A DNA stretch of 64,000 nucleotides, from assembly GCA_965248905.1 (NCBI GenBank), contig CBDFKS010000003.1:124001-188000 (forward strand). Direction: 5' to 3'. How positions within the stretch are numbered: the stretch's first letter is position 1; the number at the start of each line of letters is the position of its first letter. The notes beneath the pieces are model-generated. The model had not been told where the DNA came from. It did not search any database and was given only the letters and a program-made list of their open reading frames with translations. Positions 7,559 to 15,692 of this stretch are shown here, one piece after another. The position numbers and the translations under genes are program-made. Source of the stretch: CBDFKS01 sp965248905 (GTDB taxonomy: Bacteria > Chloroflexota > Dehalococcoidia > Lucifugimonadales > JAGWBF01).

Positions 7559-9136
7559 ATGGCTAGGATACTCATTTCCGATCCCATCGCCCCTGAAGGT
7601 GTGGATCTTCTTAAAACCGAGGCCGAGGTGGAGATCAAGCGTGGCCTAAAGCCTCAGGAGCTGATCGACATCATAGGAGATTATGAAGCCCTGGTCGTCC
7701 GCAGTGAAACAAAGGTTACTTCGGAGGTCATTGAAGCGGGGAAACGCCTTCAGGTTATCGCTAGAGCCGGAATCGGCGTAGACAACATTGATGTAAACGC
7801 TGCCACAAGCCAAGGCATTGCCGTGGTTAACGCGCCCACCGGTAATACTATCGCAGCCACCGAACACACCCTGGCCATGCTTCTAGCCCTGGCGCGCAAC
7901 CTACCCCAGGCCCACCAGTCTCTGAAGGAGGGCAAGTGGAACCGTAGCGCCTTCATGGGCATAGAGGTGCGCAACAAGACTCTGGGCATCATCGGCCTGG
8001 GACGGGTTGGTTCCGAGGTGGCTAGGCGAGCCAAAGGTTTCGCGATGCGGCTCATATCCTATGACCCTTTCGTATCTCCGGACTTCGCCAATATTCTGGG
8101 AGTTGAGCTGGTATCCTTGGATGACTTGCTCGCTCAATCCGACTTCCTGACCATCCACGCACCCCTCACCCAGGGTACATCCCACTTTATAGGTGAACGC
8201 GAGTTGGCAATGATGAAGCCGGGGGCTCATATTGTCAACGTGGCCAGAGGTGAGCTTATCGACGAAGCTGCCCTGCTGAAGGCCCTCAACGAAGGGAAAA
8301 TCGCTAGCGCTGCGTTGGACGTTTTCACTGAAGAGCCCCCTGGAGATAATCCACTGGTAAAACATCCTAAAGTGGTTGTTACACCACATCTGGGCGCCTC
8401 CACTCAGGAAGCTCAGAGAGAGGTAGCATTGGAGGTCTCAGAGCAGGTGCTGGCCATCTTGAGGGGAGAACCGGCTCGCTATATAGTCAACGCCCCTTTT
8501 ATGCCTCCGGAGGTGCATGCCGTTATAACGCCGTACCTACCGGTAGCTACCCAGGTAGGTAAACTGCTTAGCTATCTGTCGGAAGGTCAGTTTATCGGCG
8601 TGAACATCACCTATCAGGGAGAAATAAGCCAGCATGACACTTCAATTCTGAATTCAGCGGTGCTCTCAGGCTTGCTGGTACAGGTGCCCACCGAAAGGGT
8701 GAACCTGATCAACGCTCCAGTCATAGCTCATGAGAGGGGTATCAAGGTCACTGAGCAAAAGAGCTCGGCAGCCCAAGAATACGGCAGTCTCGTATCTGTC
8801 ACCCTTGAGACAACCTCTGGGAGTATGACCTTGGCCGGCACCTCTATGCGAAACGAGGTCCACATCGTCAGTGTCAACGATTACTGGCTTGATATGGTCT
8901 TATCCGCTCCCTACCTTCTATTCATAGAGCAACAGGACAGGCCGGGCTCCATAGGAGCCGTTGGCACACTACTGGGCAAAAGCGACATCAACATAAATTT
9001 CATGGCGGTCGGACGGATAAGTCCCAGAGGGCAGGCGATGATGATCGTAGGCGTCGACGATCCCGTCCCTCCCAAAGTCCTTAATGACGTTAGAGCCTTA
9101 AGCCAGATAGACACGGCCAGGCTGGTCAAGCTCTAG
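7559..9136 (+). CDS. serA: D-3-phosphoglycerate dehydrogenase
   Basis: Catalyses the NAD-dependent first step of serine synthesis (3-phosphoglycerate to 3-phosphohydroxypyruvate). The 525 residues are the long bacterial form. An N-terminal substrate domain contains LVVRSETKVT. The Rossmann domain has GIIGLGRVGSEVARRAKG (around residue 140), the catalytic Arg in NVARGELIDE (~230), Glu in DVFTEEPPG and His in VVTPHLGASTQEAQ (~280). An allosteric substrate-binding domain follows from about 320, and a C-terminal ACT domain runs from about 450 (FIEQQDRPGSIGAVGTLLG). The ACT domain suggests feedback control by serine, as known for the family. It lies directly downstream of a class V aminotransferase. 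Confidence 0.95.
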   Translation: MARILISDPIAPEGVDLLKTEAEVEIKRGLKPQELIDIIGDYEALVVRSETKVTSEVIEAGKRLQVIARAGIGVDNIDVNAATSQGIAVVNAPTGNTIAATEHTLAMLLALARNLPQAHQSLKEGKWNRSAFMGIEVRNKTLGIIGLGRVGSEVARRAKGFAMRLISYDPFVSPDFANILGVELVSLDDLLAQSDFLTIHAPLTQGTSHFIGERELAMMKPGAHIVNVARGELIDEAALLKALNEGKIASAALDVFTEEPPGDNPLVKHPKVVVTPHLGASTQEAQREVALEVSEQVLAILRGEPARYIVNAPFMPPEVHAVITPYLPVATQVGKLLSYLSEGQFIGVNITYQGEISQHDTSILNSAVLSGLLVQVPTERVNLINAPVIAHERGIKVTEQKSSAAQEYGSLVSVTLETTSGSMTLAGTSMRNEVHIVSVNDYWLDMVLSAPYLLFIEQQDRPGSIGAVGTLLGKSDININFMAVGRISPRGQAMMIVGVDDPVPPKVLNDVRALSQIDTARLVKL

Positions 9137-9433
9137 TCGATTAGTTCCAAGAGACTCCCTATGCGGCTCCGCCCATCGCGTAGACAATAATGCAGTGGCT
9201 TACAGCAACCAATCAATCTGACTCGTAATCCCTCTGGCATTTACCTCCCTAATCCTCAATCTCTCCGATTTAACAGTCCTTGCCCGTATTTTCTCTGTTT
9301 GACCATCCCTGGGTGCAAGCACCTTCGCAAAGTGGGTGAAGGCAATCTATTGGTAAGTCAGCTGAGGATGGTACAACAAAAGTGGTAAGTTTGGTGAACT
9401 CCAGATAGGTAGGGAATATGGGGAGGTGAATTG

Positions 9434-9688
9434 ATGCGAGCTGTTAAACATGATAAACCAGAGTCGGAGATGCTGACGGTGGGCCAGGTGGCCTCTTATC
9501 TGAACATCCATCCGAACACGGTGCGAAGGTGGGCTAAGCGGGGATTCCTGGATGCTTACCGTATCGGGCCACGCAACGATCGCAGGTTCAAACTTGCCGA
9601 CGTGGAAGAGCTTCTACAAAACGGGCGGTTGAGGGTAGCTCAACCCTCCGAGTCTTCGCCACCCCTCGCTCGTGTAGGCAACGTTTAA
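9434..9688 (+). CDS. BldC/excisionase-like helix-turn-helix DNA-binding protein
   Basis: An 84-residue protein with a MerR-type winged helix: MLTVGQVASYLNIHPNTVRRWAKRGFLDAYRIGPRNDRRF, followed by a helix LADVEELLQNG. This is the layout of BldC and of excisionase-like HTH proteins. No effector domain follows, so it probably acts as a small DNA-binding regulator or architectural protein; its targets are unknown. The ATG at 9434 is preceded by GGGAGGTG at a 5-nt spacing; a TTG at 9431 is in frame but too close to the ribosome-binding site. The 297-bp gap before it (9137-9433) and the 262-bp gap after it (9689-9950) hold no gene; the latter has a weak hairpin near 9796-9832. Confidence 0.8.
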   Translation: MRAVKHDKPESEMLTVGQVASYLNIHPNTVRRWAKRGFLDAYRIGPRNDRRFKLADVEELLQNGRLRVAQPSESSPPLARVGNV

Positions 9689-9950
9689 GCAATACTAGTG
9701 TTTTAATCCCTCATACCCTCATCAAGGTATCCTTGCATCGGCGCTGTTCTCGCGTTGGGCGTCACAAGTACGCTAGTTATAGAGGGTTAACAGAAGGTTC
9801 CAGCAACATTGACTATCGTTTGCGTTGGAACCCCGTCTTTATACTACACCAAATCTCAAAGCCATAAACACCTCGTAGGATTCCCCTTGCCCGCAGCAAC
9901 ATGGACAGTTACAATCCAGATAAATAGTACTCCTTCACTGGAGGCTAAGC

Positions 9951-10400
9951 ATGGCCCAGATCCGACAGGCTACGGCTAGACTCAGGCTCTTCTTAGCAGA
10001 TATAAGGTCCAGAGAGGACCAGCTAGACACCATGATCCGCCAGTTCCGCACCCAACTGGACAGAGCTCCGCGCCAGGCCATCTACGGGAGGACTACTCTG
10101 GATCTGGTACTGTCGGCCATGGCTGAGATCCAGGAGCGCCTGGAACACGCCGAGCATACCAGACAACACCTTCTCGCCATCAAACAGAACGCAACCGATG
10201 AGCTTAGCGCCCTCGAGCTGACTCAACAGGTGGAAGAGGCTAAAGAGTCGCTACGCGACCTCAAAGAGCGGGCGGCTTCCACTGACCATCTAGAAGACGG
10301 CGCGGAGGCCGAGATGCGTCGCCTGGAAGAGTTCATCGCCGAGTATAGCAAACGGGCGGAGAGGGCCATTACAGCTAGCTTCCAAGAGGACGCCGGCTAG
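9951..10400 (+). CDS. Coiled-coil protein of unknown function
   Basis: 149 residues, almost wholly helical and rich in Glu, Arg, Leu and Ala, with heptad-like spacing through three long helices (ARLRLFLADIRSREDQLDT; IQERLEHAEHTRQHLLAIK; the ELTQQVEEAKESLRDLKER region). No Cys, signal peptide or membrane segment. I do not recognise a family. The stop overlaps the 3' end of the DUF1015 gene on the other strand by 4 nt, so the two genes converge. The start is supported by CACTGGAGGCTAAGC upstream. Confidence 0.6.
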   Translation: MAQIRQATARLRLFLADIRSREDQLDTMIRQFRTQLDRAPRQAIYGRTTLDLVLSAMAEIQERLEHAEHTRQHLLAIKQNATDELSALELTQQVEEAKESLRDLKERAASTDHLEDGAEAEMRRLEEFIAEYSKRAERAITASFQEDAG

Positions 10401-11800
10401 ATACTGCCCTCCAGAGAGTTTATCACTATGCCTGCAGGCAACTTGGGATAGAAAAAGGTGGATTTGGGAGGCAGCCTTTGGCCCAAATTCATGATCGTCT
10501 CGAACAGGTCCAAGGGAAAAGGCTTGAGGAGAAATCCCATCTGGAACTCGCCGCCTCTAACACGTTTCTCCAGCTCGTTGCCGTCATGGAAGTAATCCAC
10601 GCGTTCGCCAAGGGAGTCTCCCAGGATTGGTCTCAGTATCTGGCTTTCGAGTACCCACGCCTCGGATTGAGCTAACGGACCCTCTAACCCCAGGTCGACG
10701 CCCTGCTTCAAGCTCAGCAACTGGTACACATCGGTCTCTGGTTCTAAAATACCCATCACCTTCCGATCCCTGCCCTTGACCTCTATCACCTCCAGGAACT
10801 CCTCCAAGCCAATCTCCTTCCCCCTCGATGGGGGAAGGTTGGGATAGGGGTGCGTTCTCGCTCCCTCCGACTCCCCCCCAGGAACGGTGGGAGATCTACT
10901 CGGGAACGGCTCTTCATCAAACAGCTCCTTCAGCCTTGCCCTGACTCGCGCCAAAGACGATTCGTCAAGACCACCCACAACCCGGTGATAAGGAAGCACT
11001 ACAAGGCCGGGATCATCGAATCCTATGAGGCCCATCATCACGAAGTTAACCGCAGCCTCTTCAGCGTCTTTATCCCCAGCAGCCGTAGGAGAGATAGCTG
11101 AAGCCTGAGCAGACTTCTTCAGCGCCTTGTACGCGAGAGCCGTTTCGTAGCGGTGGTGGCCATCGGCGATGTAAAGAGACGAGGTGGCCAGAGCGTTACT
11201 GATCTCGTCGGCTGCTGGGCCGTCTTCGATCTTCCACACTTTGTAGGCCTGATCGCCCGCATCCCGAAAGTCTAGCATCGGAGGCCCAGCCAACGTGGGC
11301 TGGAAGATGCGTTCAAGTTTCTTTTCTACATCCCTATAAAGACACATTATGGGGCTGAAATTGGCGTTACAGGCCTCCATCAGCGCCAGTCTGTCCCGTT
11401 TGTCCTCGTCTCTGGTGTACTCGTGGGGCAAAACAACCCGGCGCTCATACTCCTCCAGCCTCACGCAGGCCATCAACTCAAGCCGCACCCTATCTCTACC
11501 GTTGATCTTGAAGGTATGCTGGACAAGATAAAAGGAGTGGCGGTCCTCTCGAACCATCACCTGGGCTTCAATCCAATCCCTCATCGATGCGGCTGCACGG
11601 GTGTAGCGATTGCTCTCGGGAGTGTCCGTAGCGAGTCTCTCCCCGGACTCGAGCCTGACCACGTTGTATGGACTTCGTTGATAGAGGGACTTCTGCATTT
11701 CCGGAGAAATGGTATCGAAGGGAGGGCAGATAATATTGGATAGCTCTCCAGCGAGTTTCGGATTGTATCTCAAGCCCCTGAAAGGACGTACATCGGTCAT
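10397..11800 (-). CDS. DUF1015 family protein with an in-frame repeat insertion
   Basis: 467 residues with the DUF1015 signature: VRPFRGLRYNP at the N-terminus, IICPPFDTISPE, SPYNVVRLE, and the central YIADGHHRYETALAYK. The last is the most conserved motif and suggests a nucleotide-hydrolase or kinase-like site, but the biochemical role is not established. Residues ~315-329 (RTHPYPNLPPSRGK) are not family-like: they translate the palindromic interspersed repeat at 10816-10852. The reading frame survives the insertion. The segment sits in a variable linker between the two halves of the protein, so the protein may still work. Apart from this the length and motifs are normal. It converges with the coiled-coil gene. 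Confidence 0.85.
   Translation of the reverse strand: MTDVRPFRGLRYNPKLAGELSNIICPPFDTISPEMQKSLYQRSPYNVVRLESGERLATDTPESNRYTRAAASMRDWIEAQVMVREDRHSFYLVQHTFKINGRDRVRLELMACVRLEEYERRVVLPHEYTRDEDKRDRLALMEACNANFSPIMCLYRDVEKKLERIFQPTLAGPPMLDFRDAGDQAYKVWKIEDGPAADEISNALATSSLYIADGHHRYETALAYKALKKSAQASAISPTAAGDKDAEEAAVNFVMMGLIGFDDPGLVVLPYHRVVGGLDESSLARVRARLKELFDEEPFPSRSPTVPGGESEGARTHPYPNLPPSRGKEIGLEEFLEVIEVKGRDRKVMGILEPETDVYQLLSLKQGVDLGLEGPLAQSEAWVLESQILRPILGDSLGERVDYFHDGNELEKRVRGGEFQMGFLLKPFPLDLFETIMNLGQRLPPKSTFFYPKLPAGIVINSLEGSI
10816..10852. repeat. Palindromic REP-like repeat inside the DUF1015 coding region
   Basis: A 23-bp palindrome (ccttccccctcga / tgggggaagg) is followed by the tail ttgggataggggtg. 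It is the same unit as at 50855, 34381 and 63936. Its length leaves the DUF1015 frame open. Confidence 0.75.
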
Positions 11801-11893
11801 TGCTACTCTTAGACCACCATCCTGAAATCTGTGGTATTCTCGTCAATTGATAGTCTACTACACATCTAGCTTCGCCTCAAAACAGCCTCTGCC

Positions 11894-11922
11894 TCGACCC
11901 TGCGTAGCTCGCAATGTATAAT
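11894..11922 (+). promoter_or_regulatory. Probable promoter of the AFOR-C/ROCO operon
   Basis: TCGACC at 11894-11899 and a perfect TATAAT at 11917-11922 are spaced by 17 bp. They lie 30 bp upstream of the ATG at 11952. This suggests that the truncated AFOR domain and the ROCO gene have their own transcription start. Confidence 0.5.
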
Positions 11923-11951
11923 GGTGCACATAATTCCGAGGAAGCTTCAAA

Positions 11952-12362
11952 ATGCCCGAGTTCTTCAACGTTCTACGCCCTGAAGATGCCCTGATGGTGC
12001 TGATAGATCGGTTCTCCCCGGAGTCCGCTTGTATCTATGAGCTAGTCACCGGCTGGCCTATGTCTCCTGATGAGCTCAAGCTGGCCGGAGAGCGCATCAA
12101 CAACCTGAAAAAGATGTTCAACATCCGTGAGGGCTGGACCAGGGCCGACGACACGTTGCCACCCAGGATACTTCAAGAGAAGCTGCCCACCGGCGTAGTG
12201 GCAGGAGTGGGCCTCACAACGCAAGAGCTGGACATGATGATACAGAGCTACTACATGGCCAGGGGCTGGACCGAAGAGGGTCTGATACCAGAGGCAAAGC
12301 TACAAGAGTTGGGGCTGTTGGGCATCGCCTCGGGACAAGCAGATTTGAGAGCGGGCAGATGA
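11952..12362 (+). CDS. Stand-alone C-terminal domain of aldehyde ferredoxin oxidoreductase (fragment or free domain)
   Basis: A 136-residue protein that aligns only with the last helical domain of tungsten aldehyde ferredoxin oxidoreductases: ELVTGWPMSPDELKLAGERI, NLKKMFNIREGWTRADDTLPP, then MMIQSYYMARGWTEEGL and LQELGLL. Full AFOR has about 600 residues; the cofactor-binding N-terminal domain and the Cys ligands of the cluster are absent here and not found upstream. It cannot be an active oxidoreductase on its own. It nevertheless has a promoter-like sequence, a GAGGAAG ribosome-binding site and an intact frame, and its TGA overlaps the ATG of the ROCO gene. It may be a decayed remnant or a reused domain that couples translation to the ROCO protein. 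Confidence 0.75.
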   Translation: MPEFFNVLRPEDALMVLIDRFSPESACIYELVTGWPMSPDELKLAGERINNLKKMFNIREGWTRADDTLPPRILQEKLPTGVVAGVGLTTQELDMMIQSYYMARGWTEEGLIPEAKLQELGLLGIASGQADLRAGR

Positions 12363-14881
12363 CCAACGAAGAGGTGCTCGAAATCATCGATAAGGCCGCG
12401 AGACAGAATCTGAGAACGCTCGACCTCGATCGCAACCAGCTCACCACCCTCCCACCGGAAATCGGCAAGCTGACGAACCTGCAAACACTCTTCCTCTTCG
12501 ACAACCAGCTCACCAGCCTCCCACCCGAGTTCGGCAAGCTGGCGAACCTGAAAACACTCTTCCTCACCCACACCCAACTCACCAGCCTCCCACCCGAAAT
12601 CGGCAAGCTTACCAACCTGACGACACTCCACCTCTTCGAGAACCAACTCTCCACCCTCCCCCCGGAAATTGGCAGACTGACCAACCTGACAGCACTCCTC
12701 GTCTCGAGCAACCAACTCAACTCTATCCCACCCGAAATTGTCAAGCTGACGAGCCTGAGAACACTCGACATCTCCTACAACCAGATCTCCACTCTACCAC
12801 CCGAAATCGGCAAGCTAACGAGCCTGACAACACTGCGTCTCTCCTACAACCAGATCTCCATCCTACCACCCGAAATCGGCAAGCTGACCAACCTGACCGA
12901 GCTCAACCTGCGCGGAAACCCGCTGCCCATTCCCCCTGAGGTCCTGGACGAAACAGGGGATCCCGCCAAGATCATCAATTACTATCTGCAGCTTCAATCG
13001 GCGGAAGAGAAAAGGCCCCTGAACGAAGCAAAGATGCTCATCGTCGGGCAGGGGGGCGTGGGCAAGACTTCGCTACTAAAGGCATTGTTGCTTGGCGAAG
13101 AATATGACCCCGAGGTACATTTCAACCCCAACGAAAGCAAGACCGAGGGCATCGACATCAATAAATGGAACATCGCTGCCGGTGGCGCCGAAATTCAGCT
13201 CAACGTGTGGGACTTCGGCGGCCAAGAGATCATGCACGCCACCCACCAGTTCTTTCTCACCAGACGGAGCTTGTATGTGCTGGTGCTGGATGCCCGCTCG
13301 GGCGAACATGAAAGCCGGATTGAGTACTGGCTGAAACTAATCCAGAGCTTTGCCGCCGACTCCCCCATCATCGTCGTCTGCAACAAGAGCGACGAGCACC
13401 AGCTTGATCTGGACTGGACAGGCCTCCAGAGAAAGTACCCGACCATTGTGGGTTTCGCGAAAAAGGTGTCCTGCGCCACGGGAGAGGGCGTCCTCGAAGT
13501 CCGGTCCATGATAGACCGGGAGGTGGCGCGGCTGGAGCACATTCACGACGAGCTGCCGGTGGCCTGGTTCGAGATCAAGACCCGCCTGGAGAACATGGAG
13601 AAAGACTACATCTCCCAGGAAGAGTACGAGGAGATGTGCAGGTCCCAGGGCATCGACGACGAGCAGAGCCAGAGGACTCTGCTCGTCTTCCTTCACGACC
13701 TGGGCATTGTGCTCCATTATCAGGACCACCCCATTCTAGGAGACACCAACATCCTGAACCCCGAGTGGGTTACCAAGGGCGTTTACCAGATCCTCAATTC
13801 GCACGAGCTATTCCAGAAAAACGGTGTGCTGGACATCGGGGATCTGGGCCGCCTTCTGAAGCCCAAACAGGCATACCCAAAAAGTAAGCATCCGGTTCTT
13901 ACTTCTATGATGCAGGAGTTCGAGCTCTGTTTCGATTTCCCGGATTACCCCAACCAGCGGTTCCTGGTGCCCGACCTGCTTCCCAGAGATGAGCGCGATA
14001 CGGGCGAGTGGCAAAACAGCCTGGAGTTCCAGTACCATTACGACGTGCTGCCGAGCAGCGTGATCTCCCGTTTCATCGTGCGCATGAGCGCATATATTTA
14101 TAAAGATACCTACTGGCGCAACGGCGTGGTGCTGGTATCCGAGGATGGCAACAACAAGGCGCTGGTCAGAGCCGATATCGAAGACCATAAGATCTCTATT
14201 TACGTTGACGGTAAAGAGGCCGGACGGCGAGGATTCCTGGAGATCATCCGGGACGACCTGCAAAAGATTCAGAAGTCCATCGCCAGGATCGAGGCCAAAG
14301 GGAAGGTGCCCATACCCGGCCATGCGGATGTCGTGGAAGACTACGCACATCTACTCAACCTGGAAGAGATGGGGGAAGAGACTCTTGTACCCGCAGGCAT
14401 GCGGGAAAAGGTAAGCGTCGGCGAGTTGCTGGACCGCATTGAGTCACTGGAGCGGCGCATGGCAGCGAGAGAAGAGGATGGGTGTTCTATACACATTTAC
14501 GGGGGAAAAGTGCACCTGGGCGACGACAGAAGTAAGACCTATAAATTCAAGGGCGGTCAAATAGGAGCGGTAGGGGATGGTGCCAAAGCGGAGGGTAACA
14601 CCTTCAACCAGCTCTGGGACCAGTCCCAGAGCTCCATCGACCTGCCGGTGTTGGCCAAGGAACTCCACAAGCTCCAAGAGCAAATGAAGTCTGAGGCCAG
14701 TGACCCTGAGCACTGGATCGCCCTTGGCAACGTCGGAAAGGCTGAGCAGGCGGCGAACGAAGGCAATGGACCGAAGGCACTTGAACATTTAAAGTCGGCG
14801 GGTAAGTGGGGCCTGGATGTAGCTACCAAGATCGGCGCTGAAGTGGCTGTGGCGGCAGCAAAATACGGCCTCGGTGTATAA
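12359..14881 (+). CDS. LRR-Roc-COR (ROCO family) GTPase with a C-terminal Gly-rich and helical module
   Basis: An 840-residue multidomain protein. Residues ~15-195 contain eight near-identical 23-residue leucine-rich repeats (LPPEIGKLTNL type). A Roc GTPase follows: P-loop VGQGGVGKTSLL (~226-237), switch II WDFGGQEIMHATHQFF (~283-298), and NKSD (~341-344). A COR region spans about 430-640 (GIVLHYQDHPILGDTNILNPEW). A short heptad segment near 690 leads into a Gly-rich motif, GGQIGAVGDGAKAEGN (~731-746), and a helical end (ALEHLKSAGKWGLDVATKIG). ROCO proteins are GTP-dependent dimers; bacterial ones are mostly of unknown function and some resemble NLR sensors. The start overlaps the upstream gene (ATGA). 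The C-terminal module looks like ones I recall from suspected bacterial conflict proteins, which is from memory only. Confidence 0.9.
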   Translation: MTNEEVLEIIDKAARQNLRTLDLDRNQLTTLPPEIGKLTNLQTLFLFDNQLTSLPPEFGKLANLKTLFLTHTQLTSLPPEIGKLTNLTTLHLFENQLSTLPPEIGRLTNLTALLVSSNQLNSIPPEIVKLTSLRTLDISYNQISTLPPEIGKLTSLTTLRLSYNQISILPPEIGKLTNLTELNLRGNPLPIPPEVLDETGDPAKIINYYLQLQSAEEKRPLNEAKMLIVGQGGVGKTSLLKALLLGEEYDPEVHFNPNESKTEGIDINKWNIAAGGAEIQLNVWDFGGQEIMHATHQFFLTRRSLYVLVLDARSGEHESRIEYWLKLIQSFAADSPIIVVCNKSDEHQLDLDWTGLQRKYPTIVGFAKKVSCATGEGVLEVRSMIDREVARLEHIHDELPVAWFEIKTRLENMEKDYISQEEYEEMCRSQGIDDEQSQRTLLVFLHDLGIVLHYQDHPILGDTNILNPEWVTKGVYQILNSHELFQKNGVLDIGDLGRLLKPKQAYPKSKHPVLTSMMQEFELCFDFPDYPNQRFLVPDLLPRDERDTGEWQNSLEFQYHYDVLPSSVISRFIVRMSAYIYKDTYWRNGVVLVSEDGNNKALVRADIEDHKISIYVDGKEAGRRGFLEIIRDDLQKIQKSIARIEAKGKVPIPGHADVVEDYAHLLNLEEMGEETLVPAGMREKVSVGELLDRIESLERRMAAREEDGCSIHIYGGKVHLGDDRSKTYKFKGGQIGAVGDGAKAEGNTFNQLWDQSQSSIDLPVLAKELHKLQEQMKSEASDPEHWIALGNVGKAEQAANEGNGPKALEHLKSAGKWGLDVATKIGAEVAVAAAKYGLGV

Positions 14882-14890
14882 CGGTGATCG

Positions 14891-15367
14891 ATGGACCGCA
14901 GAGAGCTTAGGGCACAATTACGAGGTAAGTTACCCCGGGAGCGAACTTACCTGCTGCCGTCCCTTGACTATCTGCAGGAGGAGTTCGGCTATCTTCCGGG
15001 ATGGGCAATGGAGGTGCTGGGCTGGCACCTACACATTCCTGCCGGCGAGGTTTACAAAGCCGCCACCAGTTACACCGAACTGCGAATCGTGGAGACTGGG
15101 CGGCACTTGCTGAGGGTGTGCACCGGCCTTAGCTGCTGGATGAACGACAGCAAGGGACTTCTCGATGGGTTGAAGGACGAGTTGAGCGTCAGTCCCGGCG
15201 AGACTACGCCGGACGGGCGGGTAACACTGGAGGTAACGCCGTGCAGCTTATTGTGTGCGGTGGGACCGGCCGTTGAGCTCGACGGCAAATGGCACGGCAG
15301 AGCCACTGTACAGAAAGTTACGGACCTGATTCATAGTGCCCAAACCAATGAGCTATCAGGAGGTTAA
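14891..15367 (+). CDS. NuoE-like thioredoxin-fold [2Fe-2S] subunit
   Basis: 158 residues with the 24-kDa (NuoE/HydC/HoxE) architecture: an N-terminal helical bundle (YLLPSLDYLQEEFGYLPGWAM) and a thioredoxin-like domain. The four cluster ligands are in RVCTGLSCWM (C-x4-C) and TPCSLLCAVGPAV (C-x3-C). In known complexes this subunit passes electrons between NAD(P)H-linked NuoF-type and Fe-S or AFOR/hydrogenase modules. It lies only 9 nt after the ROCO gene and 42 kb from the nuo operon of this window, which lacks E, F and G. It is followed by an overlapping short gene that may be a NuoF N-terminal stub. No complete flavin-binding NuoF is present in the window. Confidence 0.85.
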   Translation: MDRRELRAQLRGKLPRERTYLLPSLDYLQEEFGYLPGWAMEVLGWHLHIPAGEVYKAATSYTELRIVETGRHLLRVCTGLSCWMNDSKGLLDGLKDELSVSPGETTPDGRVTLEVTPCSLLCAVGPAVELDGKWHGRATVQKVTDLIHSAQTNELSGG

Positions 15368-15614
15368 GAAAGCCGCCGACCAGCACTGGAATCATTGCCG
15401 AACCGGAAAGACGGCCGTCTCTGTCCAGGTAGGCCACTGCAGCACCTCAGTATGGGCCGAGTCCGCTGCCAACTTCCTCACCAACGCCGCTTTTGACCCC
15501 AACGAGAAGATATCCATGTACCGGGTCTGCGCCATCCGTGTCGAGAAAATCGAGGATGATGCCACTACTTCCGCTCCCTCACTACTGAGAAAGGACAAGG
15601 GTCTAGTGGTATAG
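15348..15614 (+). CDS. Short protein with possible NuoF N-terminal thioredoxin-like segment (truncated?)
   Basis: About 88 residues from ATG 15348 (a GTG at 15336 is also in frame), overlapping the NuoE-like gene by 20 nt. The segment AVSVQVGHCSTSVWAESAANF resembles the thioredoxin-like N-terminal domain found on HydB/HoxF-type NuoF subunits, and the position after a NuoE gene fits. The flavin and NAD-binding parts expected for NuoF (another ~400 residues) are missing and the C-terminal half (MYRVCAIRVEKIEDD) does not match. It could be a decayed gene, a frame-terminated remnant or an unrelated small protein. Confidence 0.4.
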   Translation: MSYQEVKKAADQHWNHCRTGKTAVSVQVGHCSTSVWAESAANFLTNAAFDPNEKISMYRVCAIRVEKIEDDATTSAPSLLRKDKGLVV

Positions 15615-15692
15615 TAATGGGGAGCACTATATACTGGCACTGTGTTACCGAAATGTAGCTCAACTCCATCCAGGATTTTTGAGAGGTATGAA

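Noticed and set aside
9796..9832. Hairpin ggttcca...tggaacc as a Rho-independent terminator
   Set aside because: The stem is only ~7 bp and is not followed by a T-run.
12214..12771. Minus-strand frame with a repetitive Val/Ser/Trp-rich product over the LRR region
   Set aside because: Its periodicity is the reverse reading of the leucine-rich repeats of the ROCO gene.
12440..12910. Regular ~69-bp DNA repeats resembling an array
   Set aside because: They encode 23-residue LRR units in a continuous frame; no spacer-repeat structure, so not a CRISPR array.
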